A stretch of DNA of 64,000 nucleotides from Dillenia suffruticosa (taxonomy: Eukaryota; Streptophyta; Magnoliopsida; Dilleniales; Dilleniaceae), in NCBI GenBank assembly GCA_033439265.1, contig JAVTVX010000005.1, positions 72,001-136,000 of the forward strand, read 5' to 3'. The notes beneath the pieces were generated by a model that ran no database searches, had not been told where the DNA came from, and was given only the letters and a program-made list of their open reading frames with translations. Position numbers and translations under genes: made by a program. Below, one piece after another: positions 1-12,341 of this stretch; position 1 is the stretch's first letter; each line of letters begins with the position of its first letter.

Positions 1-1360
1 ACAGACCTGAGAGCCTAAGGAAACTAACAAGCAAGAGCATGACAACTATGAACTTGAGCTTTTTCTTATTCTGCAACTCGAATATGCCCATAAAACTTGA
101 AAACATATGCTGGCCAATTATTGCAATACAAATTTTGACAATATGATTGGAGAGGAAATTAAATGGACATCAGCCACGGGCAAAATATACAAAGGGGCAT
201 TCTTTATACATTGCATGAGAAGAAAGTGGCATTTGAACATTGTAGGAGAATCCATTCTATTTTTGCCAATATTTTGCTCAAGTCTCTTTGTGTGGTCTCT
301 GTTAGTTGTATCTGATGAAGATGCTCCTATGAAGCATGACACTCCAAAATTCATGAAACAATGGTGTCAAAAACTGCAGGGACAAGGACATGAAGGGGAT
401 AGGTGTCAGCCATGCCATCTGGCACCCCCCCAAAAAAAATATTTTTGAAATTCTGGACATAGTTTGAGCACGTGGAAAACTTTCAGAACATGGCAATGCG
501 CACGCCAAGGTATTGTGTCCCCTTTTCTTTTATTATTTTTGAACTTATGGACACGGCCATAGAACACACAAAAGACTTTGGGGTTACGACAGAGGTTTCC
601 TTTAAAGAATTCTTTATTGATAAGTTTTAAGGACCCACTATAAACCTTGACAAAAGATTTTTGATTATGTTGAAAATTTCACAAAAGCAATGTTATATTG
701 CTAAAAAATAAAGATGTCTCTCAAATAGAAACTATTTCCACTCTCTAATGTTTGCCTTTTTTAGTTCTACCGGTTTCTCTTCATCTGCAATAAAAGACTT
801 CTTTTTTCTTCTCAGCACAAACATTTTGCATTTTTTTTTTTTTTGCTTTTAAATACTCTCTTGTTGGTCTGCATAGCTTTGTGCATTTCTTCCTTTGCTT
901 TCTTCATTCTCAATCCTACTCCTTTGTCTCTCTCTTTCGAGCAGCTTCTCAGCCCAATGTTTGTGCCTTTTACTTGCCCTACATTCAATGTGTTTGATGA
1001 AACGCATTTCCTCTAGTTGTCAGAATTGAAATTTTAAACCTTTATTATGTTAAAAATAATTCTAGATCACAAAAATATTTTATTAATCTATATATTATTT
1101 TATTGTCATGTCCCAGCCAAATCCATGACCTGCTTTTTGAAAATTCAAAGTACAGGTATCCGTGTCAATGCTTCATAGGGAGGCTCTTTCGTTGTCGCTC
1201 TGGCCTTAGGTTTTTAAGAGTGCACCACATTTATGCTTCCCTTGATTTATCTTTTCTTCTTTTGTTAAAGAAAAATAAAAATAAAACACACACATATTCA
1301 CAATTGCAGACACAGTGCTGAGATCATAGTTCAGCCTTTTGATATAAAATGGATGAATAC
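1..1360. other. Left-edge non-coding DNA, probably intron of the HUA1-like gene
   Basis: The HUA1-like gene reads off its sixth exon at 1361 through a good GT donor (gtattc), and its remaining zinc fingers are not present on the minus strand to the left. This stretch is therefore most simply the start of a long intron whose acceptor lies outside the window. It is AT-rich with a T-run near 830-845. The stretch around 340-560 (many GACA/CACG words) looks like degenerate dispersed repeat. I recognise no gene in it. Confidence 0.45.
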
Positions 1361-4300
1361 CAGTCGTATAGGCAGTCCTTTGGAGTTATATGCAAGTGCA
1401 GGGGTGACTGATTTCACCATCTGTCCAGCTAAACTGCTGTCCATAACTGTTGCAGTCTGTTTCCCATCAGCATTATCTTGGCCATCTTGTGGTATTTGGA
1501 CATCTTTGGGATGATCAAATTTGCAGGATGCACCAAATTTACATTTCCCAGTCTTTAGATAATACTGTTGAGAAAAAAAAGAGATGATGCAACCATGTTA
1601 ACATCACAACAAAGTGTATTGCTCCCACAGCAAAGAGGAAAACATCTAACCGAACATGCTGGCTCAGATGGCCTTTCAGGTAAAGCAGAAACATCCACAA
1701 TTTCCAAAGCACCCTTAGATAAATCATCAAGAGTATTAGAATGTTGAAAATCTCAACCATGAACAGGAAAACCAAGCATCAGTCCTGAGATACCACCCTA
1801 TCTTTGGGATGGTTGAATTTGCATTTAGTGCCAAACTTGCAACGTTGAGTCTTCAGAAAAAACTGGGTGAAATTGACAGTATAACGCAAGCATTTGTCAA
1901 GTATATTTCAAGCGTAATACAGCTAAAATTATAAGTTGAATTATGACTTACAGGACAATCAGGTTCTCCTGGTCTCTCGGGAAGGGCTTCGCTTGGGGCA
2001 ATGCCAGAAACCTGAGCAAAAAATAACAAAGTTAAAATTTTATATTGAGATGATGCTACAATGGAATTTTAAAAGTTCATATGCACAGAGCTGCCACTAA
2101 ACACTTTTTTTTTTTTTTAATTTTTGAAAAAGAAAACCCACATATAGGCCAGTAGGTAAAAGAATACTTTATTCAACCACAATATGCTGGTATTTAATCA
2201 ATAATTATGAGAAGTAAGAAATCCAAATTCATTTCATTTAACAACAGTATAGGTATCTGAAAGAGGCGACACCAAAAAGAACTCTTTGTATGTGTGTAAA
2301 ACAAGTCACAATTTCCATTGGGTTAAGAAAATTTTCAATTTCCAAACAAACAAATCGTGATAAAGTAAGAAAAGCTATTTTGAGGCTTTTCTTTTGTCAT
2401 TTAGGAGTCATGGACCATAGAAAATCATAAAGAGTGCAACAAAAAGAACTTTGTGTATGCATGTAAAAACAACTCATCATTTCCATTGGCTTTAGATAGA
2501 GTAACTTAGGTCCACAATTTTCATACCCACCCGAAAGCCATCAATTTTTGATGCAACAATATGGACAATGAAAACTCAAACTCACATCCCAGAACCCAAA
2601 CACTAAGCTCTTAGCCCAAGAAACCAATATTCAGGCACGGTCAAACTAACCAAAAAGTTCTCACTCTGGAGCGACTAGCAATATTGATCTCCAAGGTAAA
2701 AGAATTACACAAGCAATTGTTCACAGATTATATAGTAATGGCTTATATATGCAGGGTATTTGATCCATAAGTCCTACCAAAATGGACCAAATCTAATGGG
2801 GTTGAATCAAACACGTGTGTGTGTGTGTAAGAAGTCCACAAAAAATTCATCCTATACCAATATATGGTCAATAATATCTTCCTAGGTTGCAGGCTTGCAA
2901 GCTGAGTTCAATGGTTATTCTACACAAATCTGAAGTTAATCTTTTTCAATGATGATATTTTACCAAATTGTGCTTGCTAATGAGAACACATTTTTTGATT
3001 AGACACATGAGAATACATTATCAAATATAAAACTTGTCTAATTTATTCTCAGTTCCCTCCTTTGGTAAAATATATCTAAATTACCACGTATGTGCCAACA
3101 ACCAATTGTCAATGCCAATACTTTTATTGATGATTTTTCAATACTAATGTTTATAAATATAATTATTTATGACAAAAAAAATGATGTTAGCGGTTCAACC
3201 TCCATTTTGACCGGGGTTGAACCCATGACCTGAACCACTTCCTGTCCAGTTCATAGAATGGTCTGGCTTCAAAAACCTTGAATTGGGCAGACATCTACTA
3301 TTACACAAGGTATATTTCCTAAACAACAAATTTAAACATCATCATCATGCCAAACTCACAGGCTTTTAGTCCCTCATTAACAGGTGAATATATGTATAGG
3401 ATAATGGTGGTACAGTTCTAGTAATGATGAAAAGAGTACTACTAACCCACAGATGGAGGAAATTATAAATATATATATACACATACATATAGATTATATA
3501 TTCATAAACTTAACAAGTTATCTTATACAAAGTTTATATACATTAGCGAAAGGGAGAAATACAAGGAAAGATCATGGTACAGAAACCAGTGTTACATGGT
3601 TGTAGAAAGAAAGTTCTTGGTGTTATTCAGCAATTACAATGTACGAAAAACAATTATATAATGCCAGAATGGCATACATATAGGCATCAGAATGCACTAA
3701 TATAAGAATAACAGACTACATTATAACTTTCAGAATATGAGTATATATGCTATTGATTTTTATAATAAATGCTGGGCTTTTTGACTGTAACATCTAATAT
3801 CGATATACTCATCCGAATATATAAAGCAAAAAGTTATATAAATAAAATTATAAGGGTAGACCATACTTACGTGTATAAGGTCAAAATTAGTTAAAATACC
3901 ATTAGCAATAGAATATAGTTATAAGCCATCACCTCTTTCCAATCTGGGATTCCACCTTCAGGAACCCATATGGGATGGTCAAACTTGCAGCTATCTCCAA
4001 ATTTACAGGTTCTTGTGAGCATATAGTGGGCACAATCCTTCTGTCCTGGCCTCTGTGGATATATAGGTAAATTGCTTGCACTCTCCAATCTAGGGCGCTT
4101 GGCCAAAGAATTGGCTGATAACCAAGCATCACTTTGCCCAACAGTATTATGGACACCGATAACAGACTGATGGTAGAGCACTATAATACATAGTAAACAG
4201 GTATGGGCAACAAATCACAGGAAACATATATGTTATTATATATAGGACTTCAAAATAGATGAGAACAACATATGGTGGCTACAAACGTTGAAACACAGTA

Positions 4301-6293
4301 ATATCTTTTTTTATAAGCAAAATAACTAATTAGAAGGCACAAGGGCCTATAAGTATAACATAAAATAATTTAAACGATCATATGAAACTAATAGCATATT
4401 AAAAGTACAAATTATAGTTATTAACTTGGCAGGAAATTGTAAAGGATATGTCATCAAGTTTGTGTATATTCAGTTTCTATAATGCTTGAGAACAAAGAAT
4501 TTAGGACGCTGTATGAAACTAAATAAGTAAACTGTTATGCTAACAAACCATCATATTTCCAAAGTGTCCATTTAACATCTTAGACTGGCTATTCGTTTCA
4601 AGTGCAACTTTTATGATGACCTCAAAAGTGTTTCCACAATCCACTCTGGGCAGTTACAACCAATTGTCAATTAGTGCAAAATATTTGGTTTTCTTGGTCC
4701 CAAGATGACCTAAAAACTCGAATAATAATCGAAATAAATGCATGACAGTTTATGTTATCCTTAAAGAGTAAAGTAGAACCACTATAAAACTACTTAGAAA
4801 TAGATATAAATAAGTCCATAAAACAGAAAAAGATCAAAGCAGTAGATGCCATATTTTTAACACTGCTATTAGACAGAAAGGTATGTTTCCAGAATTTCTA
4901 ACATGTTACTCACGTCAACAAATAATTGTTATTTCAAGTATATTTATAAACTTACCAAATTTATTTGTGATAGATTATTTTGTTTGGTTTATACTTTAGT
5001 ATGGTTTCATAAATGTAAAAAGCTTCTAATATGATATGTTCCTACTCACAACAAAATTTGTTTTATATCCAAGTACTGTATGCATTGGCAACTTAGGTAA
5101 TATTGTTGTTCATAGTAGTCAATGTATGCCATGAATTGGCTAAATTCACATGTTTTAAGCAGTGGACAAACTACCTAATATAAAGGAGATCTCATTAAAA
5201 TGGCATCTTCACCATCCATTCCCAAACCCTAGAAAATTAAGTAGACATAGACCTACAATGGAGTATTTATTACATCCCTGAGATGAACATAAAATTAAGA
5301 TGAATATATTTACGGACTCTTTATCTTGTGTTTAGGTTGCATTTGGTGGCAACCTTTTGGTGCTTTAGTTTATATTTTCTATCCTTTTTATTAGAAAAAT
5401 CTTCATTCACACAAAAATGATTTTAAAGGGGATTATAGCACACTAGTTACCAGAATCACTATACCCTCTAGCAATTACAATCCATAACATGCAATCCCAA
5501 ACTTGGTACTATAGCACACTACATCACAAAAATGGAGGACATTGTGCTGACTGCCTGGCATCTATGACCAACTGCCCACAGAGAGACAATATCTGCTGCC
5601 AAAATTATGCGCACAATCTCAAGCTAATTTCCGCCATTGTTCAGGTAACATAAGACGAACACTCTTTAGATTCATGGTCAAAATCATCGACTTTGGCCAC
5701 TTCCGTGAACTAGAATGTCATATTTAAGTATAACACAAGATGCTAACGCCTAAAACCCTTCCAGGCAACCGAATTCTAATTCATCTCCATAAATTAAAAC
5801 AAAGCAACGGCTAGAGTCTAAATTTTCTATAAAACGAAACCCTAATTAGTAATTGTCACATTCCAAACAGCTTGCGAGAGAGTATAAAGTATAAACCTTC
5901 AGTAGGACGCTTAATGCCGGGTATCACAGACTCGACACCTGCACTGTCAACGTCAATGGCAGGCAACCAGGAGTGGTGGTGCGCGGCGGCTAAGTGCGGC
6001 ACTCTAGGAGCCGAGAAAGTAGCAGCAGAGCCAGCGCCGGCGCTGAGGTCGGAGGTGGCGGAGAGCCTGAAGGGGTTGCTCTGGCTGAAGAGCCTGGAGG
6101 AAGAGGAGGAGGCTCGATGATCGGCATCAACGGATGAGAGTGGGAAAGAGTCGGAAGCTCCGAATCTGGAGGAGCCGATGAGAGAGGAGCTGGAGTAGAT
6201 GAATGAAGGTGCAGGAGATCCTGATCCAGATCCTGCTCCTGCTCCTGCGTACGTGCTGGAAATTGGATTATAGCCGTAAAGCTTATTTGCCAT
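1361..6293 (-). CDS. HUA1: HUA1-like zinc finger CCCH protein, 5' part (cut by window edge)
   Basis: RNA-binding CCCH-type protein. Arabidopsis HUA1 (zinc finger CCCH protein 37) acts in the nucleus in floral-organ identity by processing AGAMOUS pre-mRNA. Exons seen: 5897-6293, 3933-4180, 1952-2011, 1794-1862, 1651-1713 and 1361-1564, all with GT-AG borders and compatible phases, giving 347 codons. Residues 1-132 are a Ser/Ala/Gly-rich head. Three C-x8-C-x5-C-x3-H fingers follow: C182/C191/C197/H201, C234/C243/C249/H253 and C278/C287/C293/H297. The last two are split across exon borders. Family signatures include IKRPTE, KRPRLES, PIYPQRPGQKDCAHYM and ALPERPSEPAC. The start is the first ATG of the long exon 1. 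The intron between exons 4 and 5 is only 80 nt. HUA1 has six fingers, so about three lie beyond the left edge. Family assignment is very likely; function is by homology. Confidence 0.9.
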
Positions 6294-6731
6294 TTTCTCT
6301 TTCTTTTGTGACTTGAGCTAATCCAAATCCCTATAAATTGGATTTCTACTGCTTCGCGATCGCCTACCACCGCGACGGAATTTTTGCTCTTTACAAGGTC
6401 CTCCAAACGCAGTCTAGGACACCGTCTCTATTAAGAGGGCGAGTTGTGGATCCGATCTATTCCATTCCCGACCATTAATACTTTTCTAAAACTCTGGCCA
6501 CTAAAACAACAAAATACCGAAAAATCTTAATTTAAAAATTAAAAATCTTAATTTTTTATTTTAATTAATTAATAATAACACATATATATATATATATATT
6601 AAGTGCGGTGAGTTTTCGTGGGTTTCTTCGTCCTCCACGTGGCAAAAAGTGATTTGTCCTTTGGTTGGCAAGATGTAAGAGCACTCCTCTCTCCCTATCT
6701 CCCTCTCCCCCTTTCTCTCCTCATCTCCTCT
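6294..6731 (-). promoter_or_regulatory. HUA1-like 5' flank (UTR and promoter)
   Basis: This is DNA upstream of the HUA1-like ATG, up to the flank of the MULE insertion. It holds a (TA)n run at about 6581-6598 and a pyrimidine-rich tract at 6685-6740. No defined TATA box could be assigned. The transposon begins only about 450 bp upstream of the start codon, so it abuts the promoter. Confidence 0.4.
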
Positions 6732-6740
6732 CTCATCTCT
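6732..6740 (+). repeat. Left 9-bp target site duplication of the MULE
   Basis: The sequence ctcatctct is identical to 11614-11622 on the other side of the element. Chance is a concern because both flanks are pyrimidine-rich, but length and position match the family rule. Confidence 0.6.
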
Positions 6741-6964
6741 CAAGCTTTGTACCGAAATAAACTTATTAAAACAAAAAATTAAAACGATCCTCGGAGCAAA
6801 ATAATTCCCGATTTAACTCTTATTTGTTATGGATTCAACCTGCGACAAGGCCATGTGGCACATTCTAGATAGTGCTACGTCTTCAAGACACAACACAGCC
6901 TGTCATGTCTTCAAGACCCGTCACGTCTTGTCACGTCTTTAACTCACGACAAGGCTATTACGGG

Positions 6965-7325
6965 CCCAGCTTGCGGGCCAATTGGCCCAACATGGGACAC
7001 GATGGACCCCACCATACCATCGATATATGTGTTAGGTAATACAAAAATCCGACTTCCTAAGCATACCATGGCTCAAACCCATGACCCTTGGCCCACAGGC
7101 ACAACTGGTCCTACCCGAGACAAAGAACCTTGGGCCCAACCCGTGACTCAGTGGGCACGACCCTACCATCCATCTCTATGTTCGACAATACCAAAATCTG
7201 ATTTTCTAAGTATGCCACAGGTTAAACCTATGAGAAAAACCCGCAGACCCAACGGGCCGAACACATAATACAGTGGGTCTCACCCTACCATCCCTATGTG
7301 TATTGAGCAATACATTCTCAACAAT
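6965..7325 (+). repeat. Degenerate tandem repeat (about 125-170 bp unit, 2-3 copies) inside the MULE end
   Basis: Three successive blocks share a GGGCCCA-type start, then ccctaccatc (or a variant), tatgtgtt-like words, aataccaaaaTC(C/T)GA, a ctaag.at.cca word and aacc.atga. The first two copies are nearly full; the third is cut short near 7325. The stretch is GC-richer than its surroundings and lies just inside the left inverted repeat. Subterminal repeats of this kind are common in MULEs, often as transposase-binding or recombination-prone sequence; that role is inferred. The frame open across it is not a gene. Confidence 0.6.
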
Positions 7326-7648
7326 GTATAAATACGAATCTAGAACAATACATTCTCACCCTACCTTCCTGTATGAAAAAAACAAAATTATATCCGATAT
7401 GGAATTCGAATAATAAATTCTGAATATCATATAAGTACAATGTCTAAGCAGTTCAAAAAAAAAACAACATTATTGGACAAAAAACTACATGAAATATAAT
7501 ATCCAAACTTCTGAAAAATCCATAAATTAACTTCTTAAAAATATAACAGAAACGAGAAATCAAACAAATCTAATCGGAGAACTAAACATATATAAGAGAA
7601 TGGAATTATTAATAATATAATACAGGATACAAAGTACATAATACTTAA

Positions 7649-9425
7649 TTAACGTCGTCGTTTTCTTCTATCATAACATCTAACACCTAAATTTGTCATA
7701 ATATCTGTAGTGTCGTCATGAGATAGTAAACTCAGATCTTCTCTCTGTGAGATTTGGGAAGGTCCTATATCACTAAAACGTGAAGGAGACATATGGTATA
7801 TCTCTCGTGCATCATCTCTCTGAAACTGTGTCAATCCCTCAACTATACGAACTCTCCTCTGTGGGGTGTCAGTAGTAGAAAAATGAGATAAATCAAACAC
7901 AGGTATGTAGAAGGAAGATGAGTCTACATACACACTAGAAGGTCTGGCGATATCCTTTGAATGTTGAGATGGCAACGGTGACACATGATGAGATGGTGGT
8001 CTCGGACATACTCTCGCTCGACTCCGTCGACGTCGCTGCTCCTCGTCATCTCCGTTATCACACCTCTAGGCGGTCTAGGTCTCAAGAGGTAAGTCATACC
8101 ATCACTCAAAGCCGAAATGGCTGTATCCATGAGTCCACGAACGCGAACATCCTTAGAGTCTCGAATTTGATGCAATGGATCATACTACAAAATTTCGATA
8201 TATGTTAATTAACGAAAGAAAATATAATAAGTGATGTAAATATAAATAATTAAATTATACACTTACCACATATCCCAAACAAATTTTTCGCTGACCAATA
8301 AATATACGAGAGATAACGCGGTATCATGCGGTGTAAGAAGGATCGACAGTGGATTCAAATGACGTGTTAACAGGGACTAGGTAATCATGTCGGTGAGTCC
8401 AAATGTCGACGTAACGGCCAATCTCGATCGACCAATCTGTCTCCTGCAAACCACGTGAGATAGTGTCATGCAGTTGATCCTTAGTATCACAGTGATCTGA
8501 GATAAACTGAAATCTTTCATACTGACGGATCACTCAACGTGAAAAATGTCACTCCACAATAGAAAAACAAATAAGTGGTGCGCAAGCATATCCCCGTGAC
8601 AATAGTCGAGGAGGGAAGACAATACGTTCTCAGTGTAAGGCAGTCACACGACGTCAGCACTCGTCAGTCTATCGAATACCTTCCTATACACAGTCACGAC
8701 GTGTGTAAGAAGGAAACTGACATCAAAATCCGCCATCTACCGCAAAATTAGTAGCTCATCCCTTTCTACGTATAAAGATCGCCTAATAGGAGTTATGAAT
8801 GGGAATATCTCTCATGCCCAAATCTGTAAAAGAATCAGAACCTCCCGATTTCATGCGAGTTTGTGTGCGAGACTATACAAAACTGTTTGTATATGTAAAC
8901 CAAGTACGCAAAACCCCAACTATAACGACTAGAGTAATCTAAATCCTCTAATATTAATAAATATTGTAAATATATACAATAACTATTTTTATCATAAAAC
9001 AAAACACCCCTATCAATAGTAAGATAAACCCCCGTGTCCAACGCAAAATATGAACATCATCTGTATTATGGGGTATTTCACCAATGAAATCTGACAATCA
9101 AAGCATACTCAATGTATAGCCCCTAAAAGAGGTGCACGGAGGTTTAACACATAATAACCTCTCACACATAATAACCCACGAGAAATCCGACGTTCTACAT
9201 ATTACGGGTATCCCATCTACAGGTAAATCTAAAATAATCTCTGCATCCTGTAGGGTAACAGTAAGCTCATCGTAGGGTATATGAAATGTGTGTGTCTCCT
9301 GCCTCAATCGCTCAACTAAAGCGGTGATAAGATGTCAATCCAACTAAATGAAACGAGGTCGAGCGATTTCCAAAAAACTTAACTCCTGTAGGAGCGGAAG
9401 TATCCTCTCGTTGATATGATCATGC
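7649..9425 (-). pseudogene. Plant mobile domain (MAIN-like) gene remnant carried by the MULE
   Basis: Read on the minus strand, 9425-9100 gives blocks typical of MAIN-LIKE/plant mobile domain proteins: HLITALVERLRQETHTFHIP, then the LTVTLQDAEIILDLPVDGIP block. Then 8533-8263 gives DWSIEIGRYVDIWTHRHDYL and a tract ending YTA-stop-YRVISRIFIGQ, with a GTAAG donor after GYV. A second exon-like block at 8190-8040 gives MHQIRDSKDVRVRGLMDTAI and SALSDGMTYLLRPR. In-frame stops occur where the family has Trp (for example the TGA after YTA, and two before HLITALV), so it is a pseudogene. MAIN/MAIL1 proteins act with PP7L in heterochromatin silencing, and the domain is also carried by MULE and other transposons. 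Its place between inverted ends says it is element cargo. Exon limits are approximate. Confidence 0.75.
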
Positions 9426-9599
9426 CCCAAACGTTGTAATTGTGTCTTACGTTTACGGTACACAAGTCAGATACTATCATCTCCATCCTAAACTTTAGTA
9501 TAGCAATGTCCTTACTACAAGCGTGAAAGGTTCGAATAAGTAGGTCCGAGATTAATCTAAAATATAAAAAAAAGTATAACAATTAGCATATATAAATAT

Positions 9600-9917
9600 G
9601 CATTAAGAATTAAGAACTCAATAGTCCCACTTATTCCTATACTCATTGCAAACTCTATTAAATTAAAAATATTGTCATCATTATTTATCGGAACCCAATT
9701 CAAACCGTACATTACCGCCTCCCATGTACGACAAGGAAAAACGATAAAAAATCTTCACATGTTGTCTCAAGAGATTTATTCGAATATCTTTACATACTAC
9801 ATTTAGCAACCCATTACAATTACAATTTCTCCGCACTTTAATCTCCATCCTCCCCGTCACAATTCCACAATTGATATAGTATAACACACTTACCATATCC
9901 GTCATTATTCTATATAT
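9600..9917 (-). pseudogene. MuDR-type transposase N-terminal domain remnant
   Basis: Minus-strand blocks read VLYYINCGIVTG, a MEIKVRRNCNCNGLLNV tract, IRINLLRQHVKIFYRFSL, and, after a frame change near 9690, VPINNDDNIFNLIEFA. The order matches the N-terminal domain of plant MULE transposases: a tyrosine-rich start, a leucine-rich 'sxxeLxxxi' helix, an 'I.YR.P' strand, then a 'vPI..DDDi..l..fa' end. It lies upstream of the MAIN-like block in the same direction, as in elements where the two were once one transcription unit. No DDE catalytic core was found downstream. The assignment rests on pattern recall only. Confidence 0.55.
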
Positions 9918-9924
9918 CAAAAAT

Positions 9925-11110
9925 AATAATTTTAAACAATCTATAAATATTCAACAAATATGCAAAATAACTTATCAATTTAAAAATAAATCAATTAATA
10001 AAACCATAAATACTATATTAATTAACAAATTCTATTACTAAAAAAAATTATTACAATAAAATATTACATTATAATAAAAATTTATACTAAATTAGAACCC
10101 TAAACTCACTTTAAATTTATTTTACGGTTTTATGAATAATTTAACAATTTTACAAATATACTAAATTTATATTGAAACCAAATTTATATTAATCTACACT
10201 AACTAAATTTTTTTACCACATTAAATTTATATTTATCTACATTAATCTATATTAAATTTAATATTTAAAATAAAAATACTAAATATTAACTAAATTTATT
10301 TATTAATTAATTTTACAATAAAATATTTAAATATATTTATAAAAATGTTACATGTTTTAAATATTTACTGATATTTTTATATTAAACTAAAAGTATTAAT
10401 ATATTTACACATGTTATTTTATAATATATTTTCTAACTATATTTATTATAACTATAAATATATTTACACATTAATACTTACTAAATTTAATTATGCTCAT
10501 TTAATTTAAAATATTTTAATGTAAATATATTTAAATATCAATATTAATATTTAATAAAACTATTAAATATATTTTAGTAATTAAAATATGATCAAGTCTC
10601 AAGTGTATAATAATTAATAGTTTAATATAACTATTACTATTTTTATTTAAAAATTTTAATAAAAATTTAATTAGTACTAAATTTTTGTATTTTATTTTAT
10701 AATTATGAATTTAAAATTTATATTAATGTACATTAACTAAATTTATACCTACATTAAATTTATATTAATCTACATTAAATTTAATATTTACAATAAAATG
10801 ACTTAATATTAACTAAATTTCTTATATTAACTAAATTTACAATAAAAATACTAATTTTATATTAATCTACATCAACTAAATATTTAATAATCATTAAATT
10901 CGTTAATCACCCTAAATCCTAATTAAAAGGTCATTAATTTAAAATTAATAAAACAATTCATATAAATCTATTTAATGTAAAATATAAATTTCATTCACAA
11001 AAATTCATTACTCATCAAATTATCCATTTTAAATAATTTAAATTGGAATAGAAACAAATTTATACTTTCGGATTTTTTTTAAAAAATATTGTAAAATATT
11101 GAAGAAATCA
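9925..11110. other. Very AT-rich gene-free interior of the MULE
   Basis: About 1.2 kb made almost wholly of A and T, with recurring words such as aaatttatattaatctacat and actaaatttat. Every frame is closed by frequent stops. The repeated ~30-bp words suggest slippage-type growth or decay rather than coding sequence. Confidence 0.6.
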
Positions 11111-11613
11111 TCGCGGAACGTTAAAAATTGCAAAATAATGTTGTAATACCTTTCTTCTTCCTCTGGAATGGATGGATTTGGTGGATTTTGGGGGAGGGGG
11201 TTAGGGTTTGTGAAGTTTTTGGCGCAATAGACAAGAAGAGGGGAAAGGGGAAAGGGAGAAGAGAAAATGGGGAAAAGGGGCATTTTAGGGCATATGTCAT
11301 GGCTTCAGTGCCGGCATATGGTATCGTGTGTTGAAAGCACGAGATAGCTTGTCGTGTCTTCAACAAGTGACAAGTTATGTCGCGTGATCAAGACGCGACA
11401 CGTGTTGTCTTGTCTTAAAAACGCGACATAGTGTGTCGTTCATGACCAACAGTCACGTAGAGATTGTCACGCGATCTTGTCATAGGTTGAATCCATGATA
11501 GAGCTTATCACGGGTTGAATCATAACAAATAGGAGTAAGATCCGTAATTATTTTAATCTGAGAATCGTTTTAAAAAAAAAAAAATTTAATAAGTTTATTT
11601 CGATAAAACGCCC

Positions 11614-11622
11614 CTCATCTCT
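11614..11622 (+). repeat. Right 9-bp target site duplication of the MULE
   Basis: An exact copy of 6732-6740, placed directly after the right inverted end. Confidence 0.6.
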
Positions 11623-12341
11623 CCTCTCTCGCTGGAAAAAACCATCGCTCTCTCTCTCACTTTCACTCTCTCTCTCTCTCTCTCCCCTCCCTCCCCTTTC
11701 TCTCTCTCCTCTCCTCTCTCGCTAAAAAAAAAAAAAACCTCTCTCTCTCTCTTTCTCTCTCCCCCCACCCCCACAAGAAAGTCCCGGAAGCAGCCCCAAC
11801 AAAATTAGGTATACAATGATGAACTGGATGAGGTTTGTGAGCAATATTAGTAGCTTCCATCAAATCTCAAATCCTCTTTCGAATTGTCCATTTCCAGGCT
11901 TTGGGATCGTCATTCGACTGAGTTTCTCTCTCAGAGGTCTCGGCGATGGACTGACGTGCCTTGGAATCGAGGGTTGCGGGAAGTCTCACAGATAGAGAAA
12001 GAGAAGAAGATCAAGAAATGTGGAGGCATGTGACTTCTCTTTCTGGCTTGCGTGACTCATCCTAATCTCGTCGCCTTCATCAGGTACTTTAATTTCTCAT
12101 TATGGTGATTTTCAATGTTTTGATACCAAAAATGTTGGTGAATTTTAGTTGATGGGCATGATCCTTTTTTTCTCGGAAATGGAATACCCACTTGGTAATT
12201 TTTCAGGGATTGAGTTTTTTCTCCATGATGATTGAATTTCTGGGTGTAAATGTTTTGAGTTCAGTTTTAGGTCTATAAATTGGTAGCTTTAATGCGGGTC
12301 AATTTTAGTTTCCATCGTGATGAATTGTTTATTAGGATCGT
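11623..12341 (+). other. Pyrimidine-rich tract and possible untranslated first exon
   Basis: From 11623 to 11772 the strand is dominated by CTCTCT and an A-run. At about 11880-12083 the base composition turns gene-like, ending gccttcatcag followed by gtacttt, a fair splice donor. This could be the leader exon of a plus-strand transcript that includes the exon-like blocks at 13.0 and 13.5 kb. No convincing reading frame starts here. I cannot tell an active non-coding transcript from a dead gene. Confidence 0.25.

Larger units (their letters stand above)
6741..11613. mobile_element. Mutator-like (MULE) DNA transposon, decayed, 4.87 kb
   Basis: The ends are inverted copies. The left end (from 6741) and the reverse complement of the right end (to 11613) share cgaaataaacttattaaa, then aaaacgat, then an ATTTGTTATG-ATTCAACC block. 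The clear match runs about 110 bp and then passes into diverged sub-repeats rich in gtcacgtcttcaagacacg-like words. The 9-bp word ctcatctct lies just outside both ends (6732-6740 and 11614-11622), as expected for the 9-bp target duplication of MULEs. Inside, on the minus strand, are a MuDR-type transposase N-terminal remnant and a plant-mobile-domain gene remnant, both broken. No catalytic transposase core is visible, so it cannot move by itself. The flanks are CT-rich, so the exact end points carry some uncertainty. Confidence 0.75.

Noticed and set aside
1539-1775. 78-codon hydrophobic minus-strand frame resembling a membrane protein
   Set aside because: It is an out-of-frame reading across HUA1-like exon 5, its intron and exon 6; the true frame gives the zinc-finger family sequence.
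6000-6406. Overlapping frames on both strands at the HUA1-like exon 1
   Set aside because: Low-complexity Ser/Ala/Gly codons keep the other frames open. Only the frame starting MANKLYGYN joins the zinc-finger exons in phase.
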